Source: Christiangramia bathymodioli (GTDB lineage Bacteria > Bacteroidota > Bacteroidia > Flavobacteriales > Flavobacteriaceae). From it: 64,000 nucleotides of DNA. This document shows positions 8,826 through 17,259 of this stretch, piece by piece. A model generated the notes under the pieces. The model worked only from the letters and a program-made list of their open reading frames with translations. It did not search any database and had not been told where the DNA came from. How positions within the stretch are numbered: the first letter of the stretch is position 1; the number at the start of each line of letters is the position of its first letter. Both the position numbers and the translations under genes were made by a program. Location: the NCBI GenBank assembly GCA_009735695.1, contig SRSL01000002.1, forward strand, positions 1 through 64,000, in the 5' to 3' direction.

Positions 8826-9527
8826 TTATTGTACGTTCTTTTTGAAGAATGGGATCAGGTAGGTGACGGTATATCCGAAACCGGTTCCGAAGCTACTGTC
8901 ATCATAAGTTCTACCAAAGCCAGGAATCACCAGATTGTCGAAATTGGAAGGTGCATTCTGGCCGATCCTTCGTTTTAACTGAATATTCAGCGAAAGAAAA
9001 AGGTTATTTAAAACCTCGACCTTGATCCCTGCTGCCAGTTCTACCCAGTTAGACGTTAAACCGGTAACCTCTACATCTTCTTCGCGGATATCGGGACCAA
9101 AGTAATCTGAGCTGGTATAGATACGATATTCTTCCAGGGTTTGAGAAAAAGTGGCGAACCCATAACGAACACCCACGAAAATAGCATTCTGCATATCCTG
9201 CCAGTTATCATAGGCGTTATAATCACCGCCCAGTTTGATATAACTTCCGGTGGTGCTGGTTTGAATATTATCGCCTTCAAAAGTTCTTTGTTCGTTCCCT
9301 AATTCGGCAGCGGCATAAAAATTCTTATAAACCCGGTAGTCTCCAACGATCTCCAGTCCGCTGTAGGTATCGTCGATCAGGCTTCTGATGGGTTTGCTGA
9401 TATCCACTCCAACTCGTAAGCCGAATTTTTCCTTATACTGAATACTATCATTTGCTGCCTGATTTTGGGCAGTCATGCTTCCGAAGCAGATCAATAGAAT
9501 AAAGAGACTAGAAAAATATCGAAACAT
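8826..9527 (-). CDS. DUF6048 family outer-membrane beta-barrel protein
   Basis: A 233-residue protein with a cleavable signal peptide (ending near FGSMTAQ) and alternating beta-strand pattern, including 'GLRVGVDISKPIRSLI' and 'GFGYTVTYLIPFFKKN' at the C-terminus, where aromatic and hydrophobic residues alternate as in outer-membrane barrels. It fits DUF6048, a Bacteroidota family seen beside DUF6452 and rlmD. Its start overlaps the end of the DUF6452 lipoprotein gene by 20 nt, so the pair is translationally coupled and may work together at the outer membrane. No function is known. Confidence 0.82.
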   Translation of the reverse strand: MFRYFSSLFILLICFGSMTAQNQAANDSIQYKEKFGLRVGVDISKPIRSLIDDTYSGLEIVGDYRVYKNFYAAAELGNEQRTFEGDNIQTSTTGSYIKLGGDYNAYDNWQDMQNAIFVGVRYGFATFSQTLEEYRIYTSSDYFGPDIREEDVEVTGLTSNWVELAAGIKVEVLNNLFLSLNIQLKRRIGQNAPSNFDNLVIPGFGRTYDDSSFGTGFGYTVTYLIPFFKKNVQ

Positions 9528-10047
9528 GCGCCTGGTTTTGATCGTCTATATTTGCTTCTTCTATTTGAACGTCTTCTATCCAACTACCATCTTCACCTGC
9601 TTCCAGTTCAATTTTTAAGCCCACGTAATTCACTTTGAATGCACAGGCTCTGTTCAGGTACTCTTCCTGTCTTCCGTAGGAAAACCTTAAAACATCTGTA
9701 TTTCCGGGTACTTCAGGTTCGTCTTCTGAAGCCTGAGGGGTATTAACAGTGAATTCGTAATTGGTCACATCATTATCTGTTCTCAAAGGAATGGCCAGGC
9801 TATCCTGGGTATATCTGAAATATCGAATCAGGTTGCCAGACTGACTTCTAACCGTAGCATATTCTTCGTTGCCTTCTTCGCGAATACTCAGGTTCTGAGG
9901 AGCCGTGGGATCAAACGGATCCACATTCTCATAAAATCGAATCACCATTAATGGGGTAGTGGTCGTGGATTCGGGACAAATATCATCCCGTTGACATCCC
10001 ATAAGGATCAAAATACCAAGCATAAGGAAGGCGGAATATCTGTTCAT
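9508..10047 (-). CDS. DUF6452 family lipoprotein
   Basis: A 179-residue lipoprotein: the signal peptide ends at a lipobox with Cys18 (ILMGC). The mature protein is a small beta-rich domain with two further cysteines (in DDICPES and RACAFKV) that could form a disulfide. It fits DUF6452. The gene begins immediately after the stop of rlmD on the same strand and overlaps the barrel gene downstream, making the order rlmD - DUF6452 - DUF6048. The lipoprotein/barrel pairing suggests a two-part outer-membrane assembly, which is inference. Confidence 0.82.
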   Translation of the reverse strand: MNRYSAFLMLGILILMGCQRDDICPESTTTTPLMVIRFYENVDPFDPTAPQNLSIREEGNEEYATVRSQSGNLIRYFRYTQDSLAIPLRTDNDVTNYEFTVNTPQASEDEPEVPGNTDVLRFSYGRQEEYLNRACAFKVNYVGLKIELEAGEDGSWIEDVQIEEANIDDQNQAHVSIFF

Positions 10048-11457
10048 TTAGCGTCTTTCTAAGCATACCACATTCTCAACGTGGTGAGTCTGTGGGAACA
10101 TATCTACGGCCTGAGTTGCAGTAACTTTATAATGTTCATCCAGCAGGGCAAGGTCTCTTGCCTGGGTAGCCGAATTACAACTCACATATACGATACGTTC
10201 CGGCAATATACCAATTATTTGCGCCACCACGTCTTTATGCATTCCATCGCGCGGCGGATCGGTAATGATCACATCCGGTTTCCCGTGTTTAGCTATAAAA
10301 GATTCGGTAAAAACCTTGCGCATATCACCTACATAGAATTCGGTATTGTCGATATTATTGCGTTCGGCATTTTCTTTTGCATCCTTTATGGCTTCAGGCA
10401 CCGCTTCCACACCGATAACCTTCTTAGCGTTTTTAGCCACGAATTGTGCGATGGTTCCGGTTCCGGTGTACAGATCGTAAACCAGTTCATCTCCTTTTAA
10501 ACTGGCATAATCGCGTGCGATCTTATAAAGATTGTATGCCTGATCAGAATTGGTCTGATAAAAGGATTTGGCATTGATCTTAAATTTAAGCCCCTCCATT
10601 TTTTCAAAAATATGGTCCCGGCCTTTATAGCAGATCACGTCCTGATCGTAAATGGTATCGTTTGGCTTATTATTGACTACGTATTGCAGCGAAGTGATCT
10701 CTGGAAATTTTTCTGAAATCGCATCCAGCAAGAGTTCTCGCTGATCTTTTCGGTCTTCAAAAAACTGAACAAGAACCATGATCTCGCCGGTTGAAGAGGT
10801 TCTGATCATAAGTGTACGAAGCAGACCTTCCTGGTTTCGGGTATTGAAGAATTCCAGTCCGTTTTCGGTAGCGAATTCCTTTACGAAATTCCGAATGGCG
10901 TTGCTTGGGTCTTCCTGTAGATGACATTTTTTGATGTCCAGTATCTTGTCCCACATTCCCGGAATGTGAAAACCAAGTGCATTACGGTTTTCAATATCTT
11001 TTCCGCTTTGGATCTCTTCCTGGGTTAGCCAGCGGGCATCGCTAAAAGAAAATTCCATCTTATTGCGATAAAAATAGGTCTTTTCGCTGCCAAGAATGGG
11101 AGTTACTTCCGGAAGCTCGATCTTTCCGAGACGCCGAAGGTTATTTACCACTTCGTTTTGCTTGTATTCAAGCTGATATTTGTAGTCCATGTTCTGCCAT
11201 TTGCAACCTCCGCAGGTTCCAAAATGCTGGCAAACCGGTTCTGTTCTTTTTTCTGAAAATTTATGGAACTGGGTAGCCGTTCCCTGGTAATAAGACTTTC
11301 TTCTTTTGGTGGTCTGTACATCGGCCACATCTCCCGGAACAGCATTGTCAATAAAAATCACTCTGCCATCTGGGGATTTGGCGATCGCCTTACCTTTTGC
11401 ACCTGCATCAACAACCTCAATTTCTGTAAAAAGTTTGTTCTTATTTCGTCTTCCCAT
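10048..11457 (-). CDS. rlmD: 23S rRNA (uracil-1939-C5)-methyltransferase RlmD
   Basis: A 469-residue RNA m5U methyltransferase of the RumA/TrmA family. Residues about 5-65 form a TRAM domain. The four [4Fe-4S] ligands are visible as C76, C82, C85 (CQHFGTCGGC) and C178 (IKKCHLQ). The methyltransferase fold shows DLYTGTGTIAQF (SAM binding), ITDPPRDGMH, and the catalytic cysteine in YVSCNSATQARDL near residue 430. It uses SAM to methylate uridine in 23S rRNA. Assignment to RlmD rather than RlmC or TrmA rests on the TRAM domain and iron-sulfur cysteines together. It heads a minus-strand group with the DUF6452 and DUF6048 genes. Confidence 0.92.
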   Translation of the reverse strand: MGRRNKNKLFTEIEVVDAGAKGKAIAKSPDGRVIFIDNAVPGDVADVQTTKRRKSYYQGTATQFHKFSEKRTEPVCQHFGTCGGCKWQNMDYKYQLEYKQNEVVNNLRRLGKIELPEVTPILGSEKTYFYRNKMEFSFSDARWLTQEEIQSGKDIENRNALGFHIPGMWDKILDIKKCHLQEDPSNAIRNFVKEFATENGLEFFNTRNQEGLLRTLMIRTSSTGEIMVLVQFFEDRKDQRELLLDAISEKFPEITSLQYVVNNKPNDTIYDQDVICYKGRDHIFEKMEGLKFKINAKSFYQTNSDQAYNLYKIARDYASLKGDELVYDLYTGTGTIAQFVAKNAKKVIGVEAVPEAIKDAKENAERNNIDNTEFYVGDMRKVFTESFIAKHGKPDVIITDPPRDGMHKDVVAQIIGILPERIVYVSCNSATQARDLALLDEHYKVTATQAVDMFPQTHHVENVVCLERR

Positions 11458-11627
11458 AGCGCAAAAATAGGATAATTAACAAGATTTAAATAAATGCGGC
11501 TTGAAATTTTCAGCAAACATTTAGTAATTTGCAGGAATTCGAAAATGGGATGATTTCTCTCCCTTCCGGCCTTATTTTATGGGATAAAGAAGGAATTGTA
11601 AAAGACTAAATCAAAAATCAAATTTAC

Positions 11628-12908
11628 ATGCCATTACCTAAGATCAATTCTTCAGAAGAAGCTATTAAACTCGAAGACCAGCATGGTGCTCATAATTATC
11701 ATCCATTGCCAGCAGTGCTGAGCAGGGGAGAAGGAGTGCATGTTTGGGATGTAGAAGGTAATAAATATTACGATTTTCTTTCGGCCTATTCCGCGGTGAA
11801 CCAGGGGCATTGTCACCCCAAAATCGTAGGAGCCATGCACGAACAGGCGTCGAAACTGGCCCTGACTTCTAGAGCCTTCCATAATGATGTTTTAGGAGCC
11901 TACGAAAAGTATGCGACCGACTATTTTGGATTCGATAAATTGCTGCCGATGAACACCGGGGCAGAAGCGGTTGAAACAGCTATTAAAATCGCTCGAAAAT
12001 GGGCTTACGAACGCAAAGGAGTAAAGGAAACTGAAGCTGAGATCATCGTTTGTGAAAACAATTTCCACGGAAGAACCACCACGGTGATCTCCTTCTCGAA
12101 TGATGAGGATGCCAGACGTAATTTTGGTCCATATACACCTGGATTCACCAAAATACCATATGATGATACAGAAGCCCTGGAAGAGGCGATCAAGGCCAAT
12201 CCTAATGTTGCGGGATTCCTTGTTGAGCCAATTCAGGGAGAAGCAGGAGTGTATGTTCCAACTGATGATTTTATTCAGAAAGCCAAGGATATCTGTTCCA
12301 AACATAATGTGCTTTTTATGGCCGATGAGATCCAGACGGGAATTGGAAGGACCGGCGGATTGTTAGCTGTATGCGGGCACTGTACCTGTGAAAATCATTG
12401 TGAACGCCAGGAAACCTACACGAAACCTGATATACTTATCCTTGGAAAAGCGCTTTCCGGAGGAAATTATCCGGTCTCTGCGGTGCTGGCAGACAACGAG
12501 GTAATGGATGTTATACAACCAGGACAACATGGTTCTACGTTTGGTGGTAACCCGGTAGCCGCCGCTGTTGCAGTTGCTGCTCTGGATGTGATCAAGGATG
12601 AGCATCTTACTCAGAATGCACGAAGAATGGGAAAATTATTTCGAAGACTGATGGATGACTATATTCGTGAATCGAATATCGTTAACCTGGTAAGAGGTCG
12701 CGGCCTGTTAAATGCCATCGTGATCAACGATTCTCCCGAAAGCACTACCGCCTGGGATATTTGTATGGCGCTTAAGGAAAATGGCTTACTAGCAAAACCA
12801 ACTCACGGAAATATCATCAGGTTTGCACCACCTTTGGTGATGAACGAAGAACAGCTAAGAGATTGTGTAAATATCATTACTTCAACCTTGAAGCAATTTG
12901 AGAAATAA
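11628..12908 (+). CDS. rocD: Ornithine--oxo-acid transaminase
   Basis: A 426-residue class III PLP aminotransferase beginning with the ornithine aminotransferase signature (GAHNYHPLPAVLSRGEG, VWDVEGNKYYDFLSAYSAVN). PLP contacts are visible: NTGAEAVETA (110-118), D233 in MADEIQTGIGRTG, and Schiff-base K274 in LGKALSGG. It converts ornithine and 2-oxoglutarate to glutamate semialdehyde and glutamate, linking arginine and proline metabolism. Between the aspartate and the lysine sits a cysteine-rich insert (C249, C252, C254, C258) not found in textbook RocD proteins. The gene is monocistronic with its own terminator. Confidence 0.95.
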   Translation: MPLPKINSSEEAIKLEDQHGAHNYHPLPAVLSRGEGVHVWDVEGNKYYDFLSAYSAVNQGHCHPKIVGAMHEQASKLALTSRAFHNDVLGAYEKYATDYFGFDKLLPMNTGAEAVETAIKIARKWAYERKGVKETEAEIIVCENNFHGRTTTVISFSNDEDARRNFGPYTPGFTKIPYDDTEALEEAIKANPNVAGFLVEPIQGEAGVYVPTDDFIQKAKDICSKHNVLFMADEIQTGIGRTGGLLAVCGHCTCENHCERQETYTKPDILILGKALSGGNYPVSAVLADNEVMDVIQPGQHGSTFGGNPVAAAVAVAALDVIKDEHLTQNARRMGKLFRRLMDDYIRESNIVNLVRGRGLLNAIVINDSPESTTAWDICMALKENGLLAKPTHGNIIRFAPPLVMNEEQLRDCVNIITSTLKQFEK

Positions 12909-12927
12909 TATTCGAATAGACATAAAT

Positions 12928-12959
12928 AAAAAAGATCCCTGAGAAGGGATCTTTTTTTT
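12928..12959 (+). terminator. Terminator of rocD
   Basis: A 9-bp stem (12932-12940 with 12945-12953) around GAGA, followed by eight T, 20 nt after the rocD stop codon. Confidence 0.92.
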
Positions 12960-12978
12960 GGCGCTAAGTGAATTTGAA

Positions 12979-13305
12979 TTATCCACCATATTCTCTAAGG
13001 ATCTCCTGTTGCATTTCATTGATTCCTTCAACGCCTCCATATATTATAAAACTAACGATCACACTAATAAGGCTGAATGCACTAAGAACTAAACCAATAA
13101 TGGCAAGGATTCGACCTGTTTTTACATTTTGATATCCTGTATAAAGCTCCGGATTGGCATTATAAAGTTCTATGGCACGTTTAGACATGACCAGGGCAAT
13201 GATCCCGAAGACCACACCCAGCACACCATAACAGCAGCAGCCAAGTATAGATAGGATTCCAAATACTAAAATCAGGGTGGAGTTAGGTAATTCTCTTCTT
13301 TCCAT
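12979..13305 (-). CDS. CCC-motif small membrane protein (DUF4190-like)
   Basis: A 108-residue inner-membrane protein with two hydrophobic spans, about residues 8-40 and 66-92. The first span carries the triple cysteine ILGCCCYGVLG that names a Bacteroidota family, and the arrangement (G-rich span, KRAIELYNANPE loop, second span) is DUF4190-like. Function is unknown. It sits 17 nt downstream of a DUF2752 gene on the same strand. The two are commonly neighbours in Flavobacteriaceae, which suggests a shared but undefined membrane role. Confidence 0.83.
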   Translation of the reverse strand: MERRELPNSTLILVFGILSILGCCCYGVLGVVFGIIALVMSKRAIELYNANPELYTGYQNVKTGRILAIIGLVLSAFSLISVIVSFIIYGGVEGINEMQQEILREYGG

Positions 13306-13322
13306 AAATAGGTTTTAATTGG

Positions 13323-13616
13323 TTAGTTGAAATAATGATACATTTTGATGATATAGGCGCCACCAATTACAATGGCATTAAATACGATCAACCCGATCTT
13401 GATAGAATAGGCATGTCTAAATTTAAAAAAAAGATCGAGGAAGAGGAAAATCAGTAGAATAATTAGGCTGTAAATAGCGGGATACATTTGAAATGCTGCA
13501 GCAAATTCTCCCCGAAATAATAAAACAGCAGCTCTTTGCGCACCACAACCAGTGCATTCCATACCAAACAAGGTACGGTTAAGGCAGGGCAACATATATT
13601 CTTCCAAGCCGGTCAA
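13323..13616 (-). CDS. DUF2752 domain membrane protein
   Basis: A 97-residue membrane protein with the DUF2752 signature CLNRTLFGMECTGCGAQRA at its N-terminus, including the CxxCG pair, and two to three hydrophobic spans. The cysteines could bind a metal or form a disulfide. Function is unknown. Its ATG overlaps the stop of the T9SS-sorted protein upstream by 4 nt, so translation is likely coupled. Confidence 0.85.
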   Translation of the reverse strand: MTGLEEYMLPCLNRTLFGMECTGCGAQRAAVLLFRGEFAAAFQMYPAIYSLIILLIFLFLDLFFKFRHAYSIKIGLIVFNAIVIGGAYIIKMYHYFN

Positions 13617-15367
13617 TTTTTAACTCCTATCTTTTTAGTAAGCTCTTTGTTATCGCTTGTTTTCACCTTAGCAATATAAACAGCCGGACTTAATTTTCCA
13701 GTTGAAAAGTTAAATTCTTTTGGACTGCCTTTTAAATTTTCCTTGAAGATCAGCTTTCCATTCAGATCAAAAAGCTGAACTGATTCAAGCCCTGTATCAT
13801 ACAGAATCTTTACTTCCAGTTGTTCCAGTTTATTATTCTGAAAAATATCGATGGTGTTCAGCAGAACATTTGGAGGTTTAGGTTTGAAGACACCTTCGTT
13901 CTGTCCCGTGGTTGTGACCAGGGGAAGTTTTTCAAGGAAACTGATGAAAAAACGATCGGAATAAGTGCCGGCGGGTAACTTCAGTTTCAGATATCCTGTT
14001 TTTATACCAAAGTAAAGGTCGTCTTTGGAATCATAAAGAAAAATTCTATCTGGATCAAAATTGAGTAGTTCTTCAATATAGAATTTCAGTTCAGTTTCCT
14101 TATCGAGTTCGATGGAAAGCGGAATCAGTTCCTCGTCCTGTTTAGGTCTTACATTCACCACAAAATTTTCACCAGATAGTTCCCAGCTTACATCGCCCGA
14201 AGTTTTATCCATTCTTCGGGCATCCATGGCATGATCATCATCTTTTGTACTGTCTTCTCGAAAAGCGAGAACGATCTGCCGGGTAAACAGGGAATCTATT
14301 TCAATATTTATTCTCATGGCCGGAATGGATGTTTCAGGCAATTTAAATTCTGAAATTCCTTTTTCCATTTTTTGATAGATTCTTTGCGAATTCTCAAAGC
14401 TGATAGTTCCATCCGATTTACCCATTATCAAAAAACCCTGACCAACAGGAGCATATTTTCGACCAATATAAGCACCTGTTTCCCCAGTTTCACCTCCAGG
14501 ATATTTTCGGAATATCGCCGGAACGTAGAGCCCTGCACCGGGAGAATAAGTTCCGTAGCCGCCTTCATAATCGGCCAGGTAATGCGAGGTTCCGCCAGGC
14601 TTGGAATCCCAGAAGTAGGCAATTCCGGTACTTGATTTATTTTCAAATAGAAATTTATCCAGGTTTAGTGCTGATGGGTAAGGGTTACCCACCAAAAGCA
14701 TCTGGTCTTTTGCAATAACTATCTCGATTTTCCCGTCGTTTGGTAAACCTCTGAAATCATAGGTCTGGGCCGAACCAGGATTCACTGGTTTCTCTTCGAT
14801 TTCTAACAGGTTGCTTCCATTTACTCCTTTCATCGTAAATCCAATTCCTGGTTTTGCTGAAAAATGGTTGCCCGCATATTCCCAATTGGAATAGGAAGTA
14901 CCTGCAAATGTATAGATCCAACGGTTCGAGATATTAAGAGGCGAGGCCTGGCCATCCAGCCCGGAGATCAAATTCGCTTTCCGACTTTCGGTCTTGTCTA
15001 AGGGTTCGAAAATATAATCGTTCAGCCTATTGCCCGGACTATCTGAATAAACAGGTAAACTCCAGTAATTATAATCGAAGGCGTTGGAGGTACCGGTCTG
15101 GAATACTGAAAGGCTTCCGTTACCTGAATTTTTGCTGGATTCCTTATTACCCTGGAGTAATTGTGAGTCCTTCCGAAGAAAGATGCTGGCTGCAGTCTCT
15201 TTCTTTTTATTCTCAGAAAGTTCGATGCCGTCCCTCACAAAGAGCAGCCGGTCTTTTACATAGATATAACTATCTCCTTCCTGCGATGGTCCCACATAAA
15301 GTTGGGCAGAAAGGCAGTTAAAACTAAAAATCATCAAAAAAAGCAGAGGAAGCTTCATGAAAGCCAT
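13613..15367 (-). CDS. T9SS type A sorting-signal surface protein
   Basis: A 584-residue secreted protein. A signal peptide (ending near CLSAQ) leads a long beta-rich region with no recognised enzyme motif. The last 75 residues are a type A T9SS sorting domain: LDKLEQLEVKILYDTG-like strand, SVQLFDLNGKLIF, and the end motif PAVYIAKVKTSDNKELTKKI. Such domains send proteins across the outer membrane through the type IX system and are cleaved or anchored afterwards. The middle contains loops such as 'YPGGETGETGAY' and 'LLVGNPYPSALNLDKF', the latter common in long flavobacterial T9SS cargo of unknown role. It is translationally coupled to the DUF2752 gene. Confidence 0.87.
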   Translation of the reverse strand: MAFMKLPLLFLMIFSFNCLSAQLYVGPSQEGDSYIYVKDRLLFVRDGIELSENKKKETAASIFLRKDSQLLQGNKESSKNSGNGSLSVFQTGTSNAFDYNYWSLPVYSDSPGNRLNDYIFEPLDKTESRKANLISGLDGQASPLNISNRWIYTFAGTSYSNWEYAGNHFSAKPGIGFTMKGVNGSNLLEIEEKPVNPGSAQTYDFRGLPNDGKIEIVIAKDQMLLVGNPYPSALNLDKFLFENKSSTGIAYFWDSKPGGTSHYLADYEGGYGTYSPGAGLYVPAIFRKYPGGETGETGAYIGRKYAPVGQGFLIMGKSDGTISFENSQRIYQKMEKGISEFKLPETSIPAMRINIEIDSLFTRQIVLAFREDSTKDDDHAMDARRMDKTSGDVSWELSGENFVVNVRPKQDEELIPLSIELDKETELKFYIEELLNFDPDRIFLYDSKDDLYFGIKTGYLKLKLPAGTYSDRFFISFLEKLPLVTTTGQNEGVFKPKPPNVLLNTIDIFQNNKLEQLEVKILYDTGLESVQLFDLNGKLIFKENLKGSPKEFNFSTGKLSPAVYIAKVKTSDNKELTKKIGVKN

Positions 15368-15432
15368 AAATTTGCCTGAAATTAGTAAATAAAGCTTCTG
15401 AAACTTTATTCTGAACGCTTAAATCGTTGAAA

Positions 15433-15642
15433 ATGAATAATTCACAGGTGTTAAACACGGTTCTGATCGTGGTTGGAGCAGGAATTCTTATTTATACGTT
15501 GACCGGTGAGGAGGTAAGTCCTTATTTTAAGATCCTTGGTTTGGTGATCATCATGTTTGGTCTTTACCGGGCGACCAACTTCTGGGTGGCGACCAAAGAC
15601 GATCATGAACAAGACGCTGAAAATAAATCTGACCGACCATGA
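15433..15642 (+). CDS. Small membrane protein of unknown function
   Basis: A 69-residue protein with two hydrophobic helices (about 6-24 and 31-50) and a charged C-terminal tail (TKDDHEQDAENKSD). The ATG at 15433 is preferred over an in-frame TTG six bases upstream. The last four bases overlap the start of the Smr gene (ATGA), which argues that it is a real, coupled gene. No function can be assigned. Confidence 0.75.
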   Translation: MNNSQVLNTVLIVVGAGILIYTLTGEEVSPYFKILGLVIIMFGLYRATNFWVATKDDHEQDAENKSDRP

Positions 15643-16187
15643 AATTTGAACCGGGTGATAAAGTTGAATTGCTGGACGATGACCTGAGTGGCAGGGTGGA
15701 AAGCGTGAATGGTGACCAAATCCGGATCAGGACCGAAGATGGATTTATTATGGACTTCCCGGCAGATGAGCTGGTAAAGATTTCTGAAGATATCGAAGAC
15801 CTGGACCATGAAGAGGTTGATCTCCATGAAGTACTGAAGGAAAAAGCGATTCCTAAAAAGCCGAAATCGACTCCGCAGCGCGCTAAGGATAAAAAACAGC
15901 CTCCGATGGAAGTTGACCTACATGTCCATCAATTGGTGAAATCTTCTAAAGGAATGAGCAACCACGAAATCCTGAATCTTCAGTTAGACACGGCCAGGCA
16001 TAAACTGGAATTCGCCATTCGAAAACGTATTCAGCGAATCGTGTTTATTCACGGGGTAGGAGAAGGTGTGCTGAAAATGGAATTGGAATACCTTTTAGGC
16101 AGGTATGCGAATGTAAAATTCTATGATGCCGATTACCAGCAATACGGTTTGGGTGCTACTGAAGTCTATATTTTCCAGAATGCCTAA
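15639..16187 (+). CDS. Smr/MutS2-type DNA- or RNA-cleaving domain protein (DUF2027)
   Basis: A 182-residue protein. The N-terminal part (about 1-55) is a small beta barrel beginning FEPGDKVELLDDDLSGRV, as in DUF2027 proteins. A lysine/proline-rich linker (about 67-88) follows. The Smr domain (about 90-182) has the DLHVHQLV motif and the GVGEGVLKMEL motif, corresponding to the LDLHG and HGxGxG motifs of Smr nucleases. A role in nicking branched DNA or in cleaving mRNA on stalled ribosomes is known for other Smr proteins; which applies here is unknown. Its start overlaps the upstream small membrane gene by 4 nt, and its 3' end overlaps the convergent lipoprotein gene by 4 nt. Confidence 0.9.
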   Translation: MKFEPGDKVELLDDDLSGRVESVNGDQIRIRTEDGFIMDFPADELVKISEDIEDLDHEEVDLHEVLKEKAIPKKPKSTPQRAKDKKQPPMEVDLHVHQLVKSSKGMSNHEILNLQLDTARHKLEFAIRKRIQRIVFIHGVGEGVLKMELEYLLGRYANVKFYDADYQQYGLGATEVYIFQNA

Positions 16188-17170
16188 TTAATTTCCTCAG
16201 GCTCTTCTTCAGTTTCTTCATCATTGCAATCAGGATCCTGTTCCGGACACAATTCATAACTTACACCTCCTTGTGAATACGACCCGAGATTATAGGTCTC
16301 ATATCTGATCGTTTCCCCGGAACCATCGGTGTTCGTAAGGCTTAAGTCATCGAAGATTACCTGGTAACGATAAGCACGGGTGATATTATGCGAAATATAT
16401 TCGTCATGTTCGAACCTTTGAGTCTGTTCTGGATTTAGGTAATTAGGGATTCCTTCGGCAGTTTGAAATAAAGCTGGAGTTTCAGGGGCATCTTCCGTAA
16501 CCTCTAGACGGGTTGGGACACCGTCTCCATCGTCATCTGGATTAAGGTAATTAGGAGGCCCATCTGGATTTAAGCTTTCAATTGTAAGCTCTGTAACGGT
16601 TGGTACATTATCTCCATCATCATCTACATCCAGGTAATCTGGAATTCCGTCTGAATCAGTATCCGGTAAATTACTTAGATCAGCATTCCAGCCTTCATCG
16701 ATATTATCCACATTATCATTGTCTGAATCAGCACCGCTGGTTTCATCGGCAAAAAAAGTACGAATGATCACCGTTCCTCCCGAGGCACTTACCCATTCCT
16801 CGATCACCTGGGGTTCCCTTGGAGGTACCACGCTACAAAAATAATTATTGGTTCCGGTGGGCACACTATTACTATAAATCCTGAAAACCGCTCTGTTGTT
16901 AGAATTCAAAGGGATTCGTGTAGGTTCTAAAGTAGGGTCACCTGGAATGAGATCTCCATCCTCATCCAGGTCCAGTTCGCTATTGGAGATCTCCAGTGAA
17001 AAGCTTTCAAAAACATCCTGAGAATTCAAGGCATAGAATACGCTCTTGTCTGGCCCGTTACAAAAATCAAGATCACTTTCCTCAAAATCAAAACTGGTGA
17101 CGATCAGGTCTCCGTCATCACAGGAATTCAGAAATATCAGCAAGGAAATAGCCAGGAATAATCGTTTCAT
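16184..17170 (-). CDS. Lipoprotein with thrombospondin type 3-like calcium repeats
   Basis: A 328-residue lipoprotein (lipobox FLNSC, Cys17). The centre (about 140-235) carries Asp-rich repeats of the form DxDxDGxxDxxD, such as DTDSDGIPDYLDVDDDGDN and NPDDDGDGVPTRLEV, the pattern of thrombospondin type 3 calcium-binding repeats. The flanking parts are beta-rich. The C-terminus is highly acidic with cysteine pairs (CPEQDPDC). It is probably a surface-exposed or periplasmic calcium-stabilised protein. Similar lipoproteins are common in Flavobacteriaceae without a known role. The gene is divergent from the cysteine desulfurase gene. Confidence 0.82.
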   Translation of the reverse strand: MKRLFLAISLLIFLNSCDDGDLIVTSFDFEESDLDFCNGPDKSVFYALNSQDVFESFSLEISNSELDLDEDGDLIPGDPTLEPTRIPLNSNNRAVFRIYSNSVPTGTNNYFCSVVPPREPQVIEEWVSASGGTVIIRTFFADETSGADSDNDNVDNIDEGWNADLSNLPDTDSDGIPDYLDVDDDGDNVPTVTELTIESLNPDGPPNYLNPDDDGDGVPTRLEVTEDAPETPALFQTAEGIPNYLNPEQTQRFEHDEYISHNITRAYRYQVIFDDLSLTNTDGSGETIRYETYNLGSYSQGGVSYELCPEQDPDCNDEETEEEPEEIN

Positions 17171-17245
17171 TCAGGATGCTTTTTCAACAAAAATAAAGGA
17201 ATCAAACTTATAAGGAAGAGAAGTGGGAAATTATTTTATTTACTT

Positions 17246-17253
17246 TATTTTTG
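17246..17253 (+). promoter_or_regulatory. -7 promoter element of the cysteine desulfurase gene
   Basis: TATTTTTG fits TAnnTTTG and ends 6 nt before the ATG at 17260. Transcription would begin at or within a few bases of the start codon, giving a leaderless or nearly leaderless mRNA. No TTG is found at the -33 position. Confidence 0.55.
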
Positions 17254-17259
17254 CCGCCT

